A stretch of 64,000 bases of DNA, from NCBI GenBank assembly GCA_000750105.3, contig JPHH03000045.1:206926-270925 (forward strand). The letters run 5' to 3'. Origin of the DNA: Tolypocladium sp. Sup5 PDA-1 (lineage: Eukaryota > Ascomycota > Sordariomycetes > Hypocreales > Ophiocordycipitaceae). This document shows, in pieces, positions 35,084 to 46,066 of the stretch. The first letter of the stretch is position 1. The number at the start of each line of letters is the position of its first letter. The notes under the pieces were generated by a model, which saw only the letters and a list, made by a program, of their open reading frames with translations, was not told the DNA's origin and ran no database searches. Both the position numbers and the translations under genes were made by a program.

Positions 35084-35468
35084 AGATGAGAACCACGCAT
35101 GTACACATGGTTTGACGGAAGCCCAAGTCATGCATCATGTATAACCCCATCCCCCCCCCGGGCCTGGCAGTGCCGCACAACCAGGTACTGGCTAGAGCTG
35201 GATAGGGTTCGTCCCGATCCTGAGTTAGTGTCATTACTGGACGGAATGTCGGCATGTTGCAAAAGGTGCAGGTAGATCGGATCGGCGGTCTAGACAGGGG
35301 GCATTGTACAGATTGATTTGATTCATCGAGCCATGCGCTCGGCGCAGCCTAGTCTCCGACGTAAGTTGATATTATACACATTTTGCTACAAGCCGGGCCG
35401 AGGACCCTCTGGACCGAAAACCCCTTGGGGAGCAACATTGGATTACCATCGCAGCGGCACGGCCGCTC
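35084..35468. other. Intergenic between convergent genes
   Basis: 385 bp of 3' flank for the AAA ATPase and uS17m, including a C9 run near 35150-35160. Nothing else seen. Confidence 0.4.
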
Positions 35469-36059
35469 TCAATCCACGTCCGTCGGAGACTGCTCCACTT
35501 GTTGGTGCTTCTCCTGTACATGCCCCAAGGCCGGGCGCTTCCCTCTGTTCCTGTATTCTTCTTTCTCCTTGTCATCGCTGGCCTGTTCTTCTCGGTCCCT
35601 CCTCGTGGCTGCCCTACGCTCGTCCTTTGCCGCCTTCTTGGCCTCCCGCTCAGCAATCTGTTCCTCCAAGGACGGCACCGGCGGCCGCTCGTCGATTGGT
35701 ACGCCATGGGGGGCTATGATTTGCTTGACGACGTGGCGTTTGTGTTGTGAGGTCGGCCACCCGGGAACAATGGAGACGACATCGCCCGTTCTAAGAGAGG
35801 AGTTTGGGTCGTGAACGAGGTAGTGCTTGGGGTCGGCAAACCACTAATGGCTAGTGTCAGACAAGTTGGGCGTGGACTGGGAGGGCCCGGCATCAAAAGG
35901 CTGAGCAGCGGAGAGAGCGCGTACCTTGTTGACGACCTTGTTCCACTTCTGGCCGCCGACCCGGACCTTGACAGTCTTTTGCATGAGGCCAGCAGAGACG
36001 ACCACGCCGTGAAGCTCGTGCGTCACGCGGCGCGCGGCCTTTGCGACTTGTGAGGACAT
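35469..36059 (-). CDS. MRPS17: Mitochondrial small-subunit ribosomal protein uS17m
   Basis: Two exons on the minus strand, 36059-35925 and 35843-35469; 169 residues. The N-terminal half has the uS17 OB-fold text LHGVVVSAGLMQKTVKVRVG followed by GQKWNKVVNK/WFADPKHYLVHD, then the loop LRTGDVVSIVPGWPTSQHKR. The extra C-terminal part is charged and probably helical (EEQIAEREAKKAAKDERRAA), as is usual for fungal mitochondrial uS17. The protein binds 15S/16S-type rRNA in the mitoribosome small subunit. The 81-nt intron keeps frame with a complete codon on each side. It is divergent from EMG1. Confidence 0.9.
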
Positions 36060-36771
36060 GGTCCAACGGCTGGCGATTCGAGCTTCGGCAGGGGGGGGGA
36101 GGGCAGGCGTGTATATACAAAGGCTGGGTAATCAGTAAGAGCCCAGGGCCGATTCATTCATCGCCTCGAATCCGCGGGTTTTGAGACGACAGCGCTAGGG
36201 CAGTAACAAAGAAAGAGAGGCAGCATGGGCATCAGGCGTGCAACGGCCACATTCGGAAATTTTGCCGTCGGCTGCAGCTTGGTGTTACTGGCACACCGCC
36301 TTCAAAGATTATGTAAGTCAGTTCCGGGTTGGACTACGGAATAGGTACGAATATCAGGTACTTCGTAGGAATACTCCGCAAGACTACGAGGTACCTCAGG
36401 TACCTTAGTACCTACGGACTACGTAGGTACCCCGTACACAGTGCCGCCGCATTGCTCGTAGTTACGCCCTGCCGCCGAGAAACTGCCCAGTCTTGCCAGT
36501 ACAGCAGGTTCTCCAGCGGGGCGGCTGAAGCGCAAAGATTCTCCTCGACTCCATCCTCGCCGAACCTGAGCATTCACTCGAACGAACCTCTTTCGTTCGC
36601 TCCGCTTCTCCCTCCTCGATTGCTCTTGTCTCGCCGTCGCCCGCCGCACTCCGTAAGTATCCTCACCCATGCGCCATGGACTTCAGGGCGTCTCAGACCG
36701 TGCCTTGCTGACGACCAGCATCACCAGATCTCCCCCTCCCGCTTCCCGTCTCCTTGCGGAAACAAATTAAA
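36060..36771. promoter_or_regulatory. Divergent upstream region uS17m / EMG1
   Basis: 0.7 kb. A dense patch of TACTTCGTA, ATACTCCG, GGTACCT and CTACGTAGGTACC short palindromes spans about 36340-36435. No gene recognised. Confidence 0.45.
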
Positions 36772-37704
36772 ATGTCTTCTCCGGACCGCCGTACCGGTGT
36801 GAAGCGGCCTAGTAAGATACCGCGATTCGCTGCGCCGTGCCTGTAGCGCCCGTCCGTTCAAAGGCCCCCTCACTGACTGTCGTCGTTCTGCGCCTGCGCA
36901 GGGACGCAATCGCTTCCTCCTCCGGCGTTGCCTCAGCTAGTGGCGGAGCAGAACATCCCTATTCCGCCCACCGACAAGGACTCTCAGCGACTCATCGTGG
37001 TCTTGTCCAATGCCAGCCTCGAGACTTACAAGGCCTCGCATGGTGGCGCCAGCCGCACTGGCGTCCATCGCGAAGACAAGTACTCGCTCCTCAACAGCGA
37101 TGAGCACATTGGGGTGATGCGCAAGATGAATAGAGACATTAGCGACGCGCGCCCCGACATCACGCACCAGGTCCTGACTCTTGACGCCGCTCGGCCAGCC
37201 TAGCACCATGCTGACAGCTCTCTCCAGTGCCTCCTGACCCTCCTGGACTCGCCCATCAACAAGGCCGGCAAGCTTCAGATATACATCCACACGGCCAAGG
37301 GTGTCCTCATCGAGGTGTCGCCGTCGGTTCGCATCCCTCGAACCTTCAAGCGTTTCGCCGGCCTCATGGTGCAGCTCCTGCATCGGCTGTCCATCCGCTC
37401 CACAAACTCTAACGAGAAGCTGCTGCGCGTGATCCAGAATCCCATTACTGACCATCTACCCCCAAACTGCCGCAAAGTAACCCTCAGCTTCGATGCCCCC
37501 CTGGTTCGTGTCCGCGAGTACGTTGAGACTGTTGGGCCCAAGGAGAGCATCTGCGTCTTCGTCGGCGCCATGGCCAAGGGTGCCGACAACTTCGCCGACT
37601 CGCTGGTGGATGAGAAGATTTCCATCAGCAACTACTCACTTTCGGCTAGCGTGGCCTGCAGCAAGTTCTGCCATGCGGCCGAGGACGTGTGGGACATCCT
37701 CTAG
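36772..37704 (+). CDS. EMG1: 18S rRNA pseudouridine N1-methyltransferase EMG1/NEP1
   Basis: Three exons, 36772-36811, 36902-37170 and 37228-37704; 261 residues. SPOUT-family text is clear: LIVVLSNASLETYK, REDKYSLLNSDEHIGVMRKM, DARPDITHQ/CLLTLLDSPI and NKAGKLQIYIHT. The C-terminal knot segment is ICVFVGAMAKGADNFADSLV followed by the YSLSASVACSKFCHAAEDVW motif. The enzyme methylates the hypermodified pseudouridine of helix 35 in 18S rRNA and assists 40S assembly in the nucleolus. The first exon is tiny (13 codons plus one base). Introns are 90 and 57 nt. It belongs functionally with the NOM1 and SQS1 genes of this window, although they are not adjacent. Confidence 0.94.
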
Positions 37705-38941
37705 CCCTCGTCGCCCTCTCCGCCCTGGAGGCGGAGCCGGGACACGGAGGGCGAAGACGACGGTGTATGTGAGGGCCAAGGCGAAAGCCTGGATTGTCTC
37801 GCTCGGCAGCGATACAACATCGCCGCACGACGAGGTGGTCCGGCAGAGACTTGGGTCGCCTGGGATTGGCGCTGTCGCTTGTTTTTACAACCAAAACATG
37901 GGGGCGTTCAACAGACAGGTCCAAGACGCTTTCTACGTCTTGAAGGTGCCACTTCAACTTGGCTCGCCATGCTCGTGCTTCTGTGCAGCGCTGTCATGGC
38001 GGCTGGAAGCAGAGGGCTCAACGAGCAAGCAAACAAGCCAGCCAGCCAGCCAGCCAGCCACGGTTGCATGGTTGCCCGTGGCGGGAGCGGGGATTGCGAC
38101 AAATGGGCTTTCGCAGGCATTGTAGCACTCCCACGACCGCGCCAGGAGAGAACTGTGCATGCAAGTATTGACCTGGTTGGCGCGATGCTGCGCGACGGAT
38201 GCAACTGGACGAGGTAAAAACGGCGTCAGTTTGCCGGACCAGGCAAGGCGGAGGAGGACTGTTGGATCTACTCTACTTGGCGCGCAAGGCTTGGTTGATT
38301 AAAGCGTTCCGCACGCGGTAACAATTGAAGAGGATTGAAGGTCTGAATAAATTAATGCGCGAGCATGCCATGCCATGCCCTTGGCTGGATACTGCTACCT
38401 TGCGATGCCGTGCGAGGATGTAGGACGTGAACTTCTCCTTTCTTCTTCCACGGCAGTGGTATTCACCGTACTACCTACTTCGTAGCACGAAGTAATACTC
38501 GTAGACGAGAGCAACAGACGGCCTGCCAGGTCATGCCATGCCATGCACACCTCATGCACACCTCATGCATGGGTGCCCGCCTCTGCGCGACGTGGCCGGC
38601 TGCGAGACGGCGAGGTGCCCGCCCTTCGCACGGCGTTTGGTGGTCCTCCCATGGCCGTCGACGGGGAACGCAGACGCAGGGGCAGGCTCACGTGAGATTA
38701 TGAAGCACGAATAGACGTGGATGAATGAAGAATGGACGAAGACTGAAGAGGCCCGCCGTGGGGACTTTTATTGCATCCATGATCCATCTCGCCACGTCTG
38801 GCCACTGGGGACCTGAGGCAGCCAACTCGACCACGCCTTGCCCGCCCTGGTTGTCTCGTCACCTTTCACGCGCCGCCTGTCGGTCATGCACCGACGAGAG
38901 GCCATCAGCAACAGCCCGACCACTGCCAGACAGTGCCAGTG

Positions 38942-38996
38942 CGTGTCGTGTCGTGTCGTGTCGTGTCGTGTCGTGTCGTGTCGTGCCGTGCCGTGT
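38942..38996 (+). repeat. CGTGT pentanucleotide microsatellite
   Basis: About eleven 5-bp units in tandem, the last ones changed to CGTGC. Length variation between strains is likely. Confidence 0.9.
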
Positions 38997-39170
38997 CGAT
39001 GCGTGACCACCTCACCTCGGGCAAGGTTGGACAGCTGGGCGACGCGATATGCAATGCAACCGGGCCCATGCCGCCGTGATGCAGGAGTAGGAGACGGCTA
39101 ATTGACTCATGCAGACGCGGTTGCTCTCGGGCTCTCTCGCAGACCAGGGCTGCCTGCCTGCCTGTCCTGC

Positions 39171-39242
39171 TTGTCTTGCTTGTCTTGCCTGTCTTGCTTG
39201 TCTTGCCTGTCTTGCTTGTCTTGCCTGTCTTGCTTGTCTTGC
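39171..39242 (+). repeat. 9-bp minisatellite YTGTCTTGC, eight units
   Basis: Eight head-to-tail 9-bp units. From the second unit on, the first base alternates T and C, giving an 18-bp higher-order period. The unit length is a multiple of three, which is why spurious open frames cross it. Confidence 0.9.
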
Positions 39243-39625
39243 TCTCCGTGTCTTCGTTCTTCTCTTCTCCCTCACCCGCTGAGCAACCGCTTCGCGTCGC
39301 TTCGAGGAGCAAACAGCGGTCGACCAGCCCGGCCAAGGCACACGAAGAGCGCCCACGTGTGCGGACTCGGTACGTCGTGGCACACCTCGAATCACGAGCT
39401 CACGGCTGCCAGCCCATTCGTCGCGTCACGCCACGCCACGCCACGCCACGGCTGTAGCCGCCAGCTAGCAGTCCAGGCGACTCACTTGCTTGCCTGCCCT
39501 TTGTTGGGTGCCTGGCCGGGACGGCAGAAGCCAAACCTCAGGTACGAGTACATAAGGCGCCCGCATGCGAGTACGATACAGGCCGGGTGCTGCAGGTATA
39601 ACTCCGCCGGACAGCAGAGGGAAGC

Positions 39626-41362
39626 ATGGTGGTGCCATTCGTCGAGGTCTCACACCTGCCATCGTCGTCGTCCTTCTTCTCGGCCATACTGCAGCCGCTG
39701 GGGCTCGAGTACATCAACGCCGCTCGCGACGACCCCCCTTCGTCAGTCACCTTTGGGGCCAGCGGAGATCCCATCTTGCAGATCCGCCAGGCATCGCCCC
39801 CCCGGCTGTCGTCCCTCGTCCTCACCGCCCCGTCGAGGTTGGCAGTGGTCCGCTTCCACGACTGTGGGCTCAGGTCGAACCCACCGCTACTCCCTAGGAG
39901 CCAGAGCCAGGGCCATCGAGGACTCAGGAAAGACGGTGGCAAGGACGGCGTCGTGCGGGCCGCTCTCCTCGACCTGGACGGAAACAGCATGGAGGTGGTC
40001 TATCCCGACCCGAGACACCCCCAGGACGCCGTGCAGTACAGCGGCTCTCCTGTCCGCAGGACGCAGTCGACGACGGATGAGGTCGGCCGCATCCTCGAGT
40101 GGAACTACGACGTCGCCTCAGCCGCGCCCCGCGCCGCTGCGAGTACTACAAGTGTTCGCCCGTCCTCGGTCGCTGCCTCGAGTCCGAGTCTCAGTCGAAC
40201 TATTCCCCGGAACCGCCACGCAGACGACTCGATACAGCCACCAATGTCCGCTTCGCCTCGCCAAAGCGCGAGCTCCAACTCCAACTCCAACTCCAATTCC
40301 GGGGGCATCAATGCTTCGACCGTCGTCGGTGCGCTCCTGGGCGTGGCCGCCGGCGCTGCCTTGACGTACGGCATCGTGTCCCGGGACAAGGGCCGCGCGC
40401 CGCGCCACGACATCGACTTCCAAGTCCCTCACACCTTACCCCGGCGCGCGACCTTTCCCGAGCGGCCTGCACCGGAGGACAGCCGGAGTAGGTATCAACA
40501 AGACCACCACGACAAGAAGACGGCGGTGCTAGACACCGTCCCTCGCAGAATAGCTTTCTCGTATCCCGACAAGGACGGCGTCTACGCCTATGACCATGAT
40601 TATGGCTACGACCACAGCCGCCGGCACGATCACGACGACTGGCTACCGCAGCGCCACCTGACCCAGGGCGCCCATCACTCTATTACTGGTCAGAGCGCTG
40701 CTACCAAGAGCGCAGCCCGCAGCTCCGCCGCTCGGAGCCGGGCCGTCGACGACAGCTACGATGCACGCAGCCGCCGCTCTTCCAGAGCTGCCAGCGTGCG
40801 AAGCCGCAGCGAGGCGCCGCTGCAACAGGCGCCCTTATCCGTTGCCGGCTTTGACGAGCGGAACCACGCTCGTGCGCCGTCTCAACACAGCGGTGCCCCC
40901 AAGTCGTCCTACTCAACTAGCTCCCGCCCGGTCCGGCCAGCATACGAGCCCGAGCCATCGACCTACGTCTCGGCGCGGACGCATCGGACGTCGACGGCCC
41001 TCGGCCCGTCCCGGCCGCTGCCAGAGCACGAACTGCCGTATCGAACCCAGGTCAGCGGCAGTAGCAGGGTCCCTGCCGCCAGGGTGCATGGCAGCAAGGC
41101 CCCGAGCTACGTGTCGGCCAGGCAGATTCCCCTTCCAGCAAGCCAGGCCCCCAGCCATGTCTCGGCGAGGCAGGTAGCCCTGCCCGCAAGCCAGGCCCCG
41201 AGCTATGTATCGGCACGGGGCATGCCGCTGCCTGCGAGCGGCGTCGGCAGCAGCCATGCAAACTGGGACGACGACCTGGACAGCGTCGTGCCCGGTGATA
41301 GCATCAGCTGTGTGGGCAGCAGGGCCGGGAGCAGTCGCCGAAGCCGCACGCACGGCTACTGA
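39626..41362 (+). CDS. VOC-fold (glyoxalase-like) protein with low-complexity tail
   Basis: Single exon, 578 codons. The N-terminal 150 residues resemble a glyoxalase/dioxygenase (VOC) module: it opens VEVSHLPSSSSFFSAILQPL and closes with ALLDLDGNSMEVVYPDP, the usual position of a metal-ligand glutamate. The expected first ligand histidine may be the H of SHLP. A conserved-looking bridge EVGRILEWNYDVAS follows, then a serine/asparagine run and a hydrophobic glycine/alanine segment (STVVGALLGVAAGAALTYGI, about residues 232-251) that could cross a membrane. The C-terminal half is S/R/H-rich and disordered and ends with three 16-residue repeats (about 492-539). Proteins with this arrangement occur in filamentous fungi, but I know of no defined function. 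Substrate cannot be inferred. Confidence 0.72.
   Translation: MVVPFVEVSHLPSSSSFFSAILQPLGLEYINAARDDPPSSVTFGASGDPILQIRQASPPRLSSLVLTAPSRLAVVRFHDCGLRSNPPLLPRSQSQGHRGLRKDGGKDGVVRAALLDLDGNSMEVVYPDPRHPQDAVQYSGSPVRRTQSTTDEVGRILEWNYDVASAAPRAAASTTSVRPSSVAASSPSLSRTIPRNRHADDSIQPPMSASPRQSASSNSNSNSNSGGINASTVVGALLGVAAGAALTYGIVSRDKGRAPRHDIDFQVPHTLPRRATFPERPAPEDSRSRYQQDHHDKKTAVLDTVPRRIAFSYPDKDGVYAYDHDYGYDHSRRHDHDDWLPQRHLTQGAHHSITGQSAATKSAARSSAARSRAVDDSYDARSRRSSRAASVRSRSEAPLQQAPLSVAGFDERNHARAPSQHSGAPKSSYSTSSRPVRPAYEPEPSTYVSARTHRTSTALGPSRPLPEHELPYRTQVSGSSRVPAARVHGSKAPSYVSARQIPLPASQAPSHVSARQVALPASQAPSYVSARGMPLPASGVGSSHANWDDDLDSVVPGDSISCVGSRAGSSRRSRTHGY
41099..41242 (+). repeat. Three 48-bp in-frame coding repeats
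   Basis: Three tandem copies of a 48-bp unit within the VOC-fold gene, each encoding a 16-residue unit of the form APSYVSARxxxLPASQ. Copies differ by a few bases. Confidence 0.88.
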
Positions 41363-42001
41363 CACCACTGGCTCTGGTTCCGGTTCGCTACGACCGTGTA
41401 CCACTATGCGTCGTTTGAGGGTGCATTGGCGGCGGCTTTTCAACGACAGTACTACCGTACCTAAGGCGGCTCGGCACGATTAGCCAGGCTTCTATCATCT
41501 GGCTGTCGCGCAGGTCGGGCTTACATTATTTAGGATGGAGCAGGTTTACTTATGTTGATATGTACTTGTTGTTTCTGGGTCGACGTCGCCTTCACCATGG
41601 AAATGGAAATAAAATGCAGCATTGCCCAAGGCTCTCCAGCGTCATACGGAGTCGTTCCATGCCATCGTCACAGTCACTTGTGCTGTCTTCGGAAGTTGGT
41701 AACTAGTGGGGTTTCTCTGAGTCGGCGCCTATGGGCTCCGATGGTCGGCCCCACCCACGCAATACTCCGTATCCGTACGGTAAGTTACTCCGTACGAAGT
41801 AATAGTACGAATATCTGCTACGAACAATACTTCGCGCACCCGACGCATCGTGCTCTCGCACTGACCATCCATTTGCACCACCGCTCCCTGCACTGCACTG
41901 CCCTGCACTGCATCACCGCAGGCCCCCAACGCGGCCAGACATTGCTCGGCGCACCATATCTGTTGCTGACGCTACCCCTCGTCGTGTCACGCATCGCAGC
42001 C
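41363..42001. other. Intergenic, palindrome-rich
   Basis: 0.64 kb. Contains TACTCCGTA at 41763-41771 and 41786-41794, the second running into a TACGAAGTA-type arm, then CTGCACTGC-type repeats (about 41885-41912) just before the cystathionine gamma-synthase start. Confidence 0.45.
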
Positions 42002-43908
42002 ATGCCCTCGTTTGCGCTCGGCGAGTCTATCCCGCCAGACACGGCTCATGTGAGTGCCCTGGATCTTGTCCAACCAGGCTTGATTGCTAGCTGACCAGAA
42101 AAGGCCGTGAGCGTGTCGTTGCCAACATGGCAGTCAAACGTTGGCTATGAGGAAGGCCAGGAATGGGTCGTCAGCCGAATGACCACGGGCTACCCGCGGT
42201 ACGACCCTCCCCTAACTAGATGCCACGGCATGAAACTAACGCCTCGCCCAGCTTCTTTGTCCATCGGAGCATAGCTGCCTTTGCGCGCGATATTGCGGCG
42301 GCCCATGGCCAGCCCGGCCAGCAGGCCATGCTGTTCCCAACGCCCTCAGCGGCGAGGCGGTGCCTCGACTTCGTCCGTCAGCGAGCCCAGCCCGACATCT
42401 TGCCCTGCCTCGACATCGTGGACCTCGCCCTGGATGCGTCGAAGGATGTGTCCCCCCTGTTGAAATGGCTCTCGCCCACCATATCTGCCGTCGTCTTTCC
42501 GCACGTGGCTTTTCCCCTCGCCAAGCAGTATTGGCAGCACACTGGAGACGGCGCCTCGAGTCGCCGGGCCGAGTTCTGCCACGACCTCTTCAGGGACCAG
42601 CTGCTCGCTCCGATGCCCAGCTCGCAGTCGGCTCACCAGACTCCCACGCGGCCGTTCCGTGGCCCCAGGCGCTACCAGCGGCCCGGATCCATCGATGCTG
42701 TCACTCCGCCAGCGACTACCAAGCCGTATGCGCCCCAGGCTCCCCATGAGTCCCAGGAGAGTTCCCGGTTTGTAGAGGAGCGCTTCGGGCGCAACCTCGA
42801 CCTGAAACTGGTGGAGCGAGCCAAGTCGGCCATCCGCCGCCGCATCGCCGGTTCGCTCACCCACGAAGTCGACCTGCAAAACGAGCCTCTGCCGTCCATG
42901 GCCTCCAACACAAGGGGCCTGCAGGGCCTCAGCGAGGACGACGTGTACCTGTTCCCCGCGGGCATGAACGCCATCTTCAATGCGCACCGCGCTCTACTGT
43001 CGGCTCGCGGCCAGCTCAAGAGCGTCAGCTTTGGGTTTCCTTACGTCGACACTCTCAAGATCCTCCAAAAGTTTGGGCCTGGGTGCGTATTTTACGGCCA
43101 CGCCTCGTCCGAGGACCTGGACGATCTGGAAAGGCTTCTACATTCGGGTCAGCGCTTCCTCGGGCTTTTTTGCGAGTTTCCCGGGAACCCCCTTCTCATC
43201 TGTCCTGACCTGGAGCGCATACGCAAGCTGGCCGACGAGTTTGACTTTGCAGTCGTGGTTGACGAGACGATCGGGACCTTTGCCAACATCAACGTTCTTC
43301 CCGTTGCAGACATCGTCGTCAGCAGCCTCACCAAGATCTTTTCGGGTGATTCCAACGTCATGGGGGGGAGCGCAATCCTGAACCCCGAGAGCAGGTACTA
43401 CAGCTCGCTCAAGAAGGCCATGGATGCCGAGGTTTACGAGGACACATACTGGCCCGAGGACGTCGTCTTCATGGAGAGGAACAGCCGAGACTTCCTGGCC
43501 CGGGTGGATCGTATCAACGCTAACGCCGAGGCTATCTGCGACACCCTGCGGGGGCATCCTCTCGTCAGGAGCGTATACTATCCCAAGTTCAACCCTTCCA
43601 GAAACCATTACGACGCGCGTCGTCTGCCCAACGGCGGTTATGGCGGCCTACTTTCGATCGTGTTCAACCACCGAGAGCAGGCGCAGGCCTTTTACGATGC
43701 CATGGAGATCGCCAAGGGGCCCAGCCTAGGCACAAACTTTACCCTGTGTTCCCCTTATGTCCTACTAGCCCACTACCAAGAGCTCCCGTGGGCGGCGCAG
43801 TTTGGTGTCGACGCGGACCTCGTCCGTATCAGCGTTGGGCTGGAGGAAACCGAGGAGCTCCAGGCGACGTTCCGGAAGGCTCTACAGGCCGCAGAAGCAG
43901 GGCCTTGA
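42002..43908 (+). CDS. Cystathionine gamma-synthase
   Basis: Three exons, 42002-42049, 42104-42198 and 42252-43908; 599 residues. The C-terminal 400 residues are a fold-type I PLP enzyme of the Cys/Met metabolism family: YLFPAGMNAIFNAHRALL, PYVDTLKILQKFGPGCVFYG, VVVDETIGTFANINVLPVAD and the PLP-lysine motif VVSSLTKIFSGDSNVMGGSA (lysine about residue 406). The N-terminal extension with LPTWQSNVGYEEG and RMTTGYPRFFVH is typical of fungal cystathionine gamma-synthases (Neurospora met-7 type, yeast Str2), which join O-acetylhomoserine or O-succinylhomoserine to cysteine in the forward trans-sulfuration route to methionine. A proline/serine insert near residues 165-205 is less conserved. It converges on the SPX-RING gene. 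Confidence 0.88.
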
Positions 43909-44351
43909 GACGTTGCTCGCGGCCACAGGACTCGCGTCGCCATGATAGCCCGCCTGGCCCGGGCTGGAAGACTGGCACCGGCATCATGGAGCGCTTGGCT
44001 AGGTAAGTGGTATCGTGTGGGCGTAAGATAGGCCCTCGTTCTGTGGCTATGGCTGAGCACTGTGTGCAACCCCTATCCAGCCCTTAGATGGTCATCTCAG
44101 ACTGCCAATAGAGAAGCTTAAAGCGCTCGTGTCCATCGTATAGTAGACACAGCTGAAAGCAGACTTGCTTACTATCGCATGCGCAGCACCAGGGCCATAA
44201 GGGTCTGAGGGTCATTGTGTCGCCCATGCAATAATTCTGTCCAGCCCAGGTCTTGCAGCGGATCTTTGCATGGGGCGTTTGAAAGCGACTTGTAGACCCT
44301 GCTTCAAACCGTGCTTTTCGTCGTCGACGGCGGCTCTAATCGTTGCTTTCA
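43909..44351. other. Intergenic between convergent genes
   Basis: 443 bp of 3' flank; nothing recognised. Confidence 0.4.
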
Positions 44352-46066
44352 TCACATGATGACGCATTCCTGGTGGGTGTAGCCGGGCCCGTAGTCTTCT
44401 ATGCCACGCTCGATCTCGTTTGCGCGTTGCTTTTCCTTGACTTCCTTGGAGAAGTATTTTTTCATGTACTTTTCCAGCTTGTGATCGAGATTGTCTACCA
44501 CACACGGTCAGCCTTGATCAGAAGTTCGCTATACATCGTGGCGCTGAAATTACCTGCTGACGCATTCATTACGACGTCGGCTCGGCACAGGGGGCAGTGT
44601 TTCTCCTGGCGCCGCTGTATCTTGACTACACAGCGTATACAGAACACATGCTGGCAATCCAGTCGAACCGGCCGGTACGCGACCGAAAAGCACACGGGGC
44701 ACAGATAGTCGTTGAGCTGGGGCACAACTGAGACTAACTCCTGGGACATCTGCGCACAAACATCCTTGGCCATGTCCCTCGACAGAAGGCCCTCGGACTG
44801 AACGACGGTAGGGAAGGTCTGCGAAACGCCGAGCGATGTTCGCTTGTCGAACTCTGGGGTCGGTGTCAGCTACTCCACTCCGCTCTAGCTCTCTAAGACT
44901 AATGTGACGAAGAGTGCCAGCTTACTCTTGAGGATCTTGAAGACGGCGAGCTTGTTCAACTCCTGGAACTGGAGGTTCTTCAGTAGGCTGGCGTTGAGGT
45001 TGAGAAACCTCGAGAAGGCCATCCTACTCTCACGAAGCTTGAAGTCGTTGGCGAGCTGACGCTTGTCGACCTCGCCCTGGAACCACTGGAGCTGCTTGAG
45101 GGCCTTTTGGCTCGATCTTGCGCCGTGGTCGCGCTCATGTGTAGCAAAGAAGACTTCGGCATCCAAGTATAGCTCGAATATGTGGCGCCAGCGGGCGAGA
45201 TCGCTTTTGGAAAATCGGCTAGGCCGGGACACCTGTGAGACTTCCTTGCCGAGCTCAACCACCTCTTCAGTCATCTTCTTTTCCTCCTCGGATTGCAGGG
45301 CATCAAGATTGTTGACGTCGCTCTGCAACATGTCGAAGAACTCGCTGTCGAAGACCAGGGGCACCTCAATGGTCTCGTAGCTGGCCCGACTGCTGAGGCC
45401 CGGGGAGGCCATCGTGGCGCTGGGCTGGGCGCATGATTTGCAGGGCTCGTCTGGGTGGGAGGAGTCGGTATGCGCATCGGCTGAGCCAGGCGTTGGTAGC
45501 ACGCGGTCGAGAGGGAGCTCTGCGGCGATGCGTTCGAAGAAGCGACGCGAGGTAGGAGTCAGGGAGGCGTCAACTGCGACACCATCTTGCATGTGGACGT
45601 AGACGGTGAGTTTGGGCCGAACAAAGTTGGAGTCGGTGGCGGCTGGAGCGGACAATAAACAAGAGTCAGCACTGGTGGTGGCTGGGTGGTTTCACGGTGG
45701 CCACGTACCCTTGAGTTTGTACTGGAGAGCGACGGGCGACGTGTTGTTGGGGTCGAGGAGGGCGCGGAGCGTGTCGGGGTCGAGGCCCAGATCTTGCAGC
45801 TCGCGCTGGACCTTCTTAAGACATTTCTTCAGCTGGCTGTATGGGATTGCGTGGTTGACCCAGTGAGGGGGGAAGCCTGCGTGACGAGGGGGGTCAGAAG
45901 TTGACACGGACAGAACAAGGCAGTGTGTGATGTTGTTGGTTCCACGGATGGTGGCTCATGGTGAGGTCATCGCGACCAACGAGGCGCGCGGGACGACACA
46001 GCATGGCAGGGCACAAAACTCACCTTGGCTGGCCAGGGTCTCTTTAAAGTCGTGGGCAAACTTCAT
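44352..46066 (-). CDS. SPX-RING E3 ubiquitin ligase with C-terminal CAAX box
   Basis: Five exons on the minus strand: 46066-46024, 45876-45709, 45642-44926, 44853-44554 and 44494-44352; 456 residues. The N-terminus (MKFAHDFKETLASQGFPPHW, then YSQLKKCLKKV) is the start of an SPX domain, and its later helices include LARWRHIFELYLDAEVFFAT and LQFQELNKLAVFKILKKFDK. SPX domains sense inositol pyrophosphates. A C3HC4 RING finger follows (CPVCFSVAYRPVRLDCQHVF, then CIRCVVKI and CPLCRAD; about 361-400). The family includes fission yeast Pqr1, which limits phosphate uptake, and fungal RING-14-type proteins. The last exon encodes a charged helix and ends CVIM, a farnesyl-type CAAX motif. It is divergent from JJJ1. 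Confidence 0.9.

Larger units (their letters stand above)
37705..39625. other. Intergenic, cluster of simple-sequence repeats
   Basis: 1.9 kb without a supported gene. It holds a CAGC tetranucleotide run (about 38036-38062), CATGC runs (about 38365-38380 and 38530-38565), a TACTTCGTA palindrome (38476-38484), a CGTGT pentanucleotide tract (38942-38996), a 9-bp minisatellite (39171-39242) and a CACGC tract (about 39425-39450). Confidence 0.6.

Noticed and set aside
39102..40364. 420-codon plus-strand frame crossing the 9-bp minisatellite
   Set aside because: The frame exists because the repeat unit is a multiple of three and because it overlaps the VOC-fold gene out of frame.
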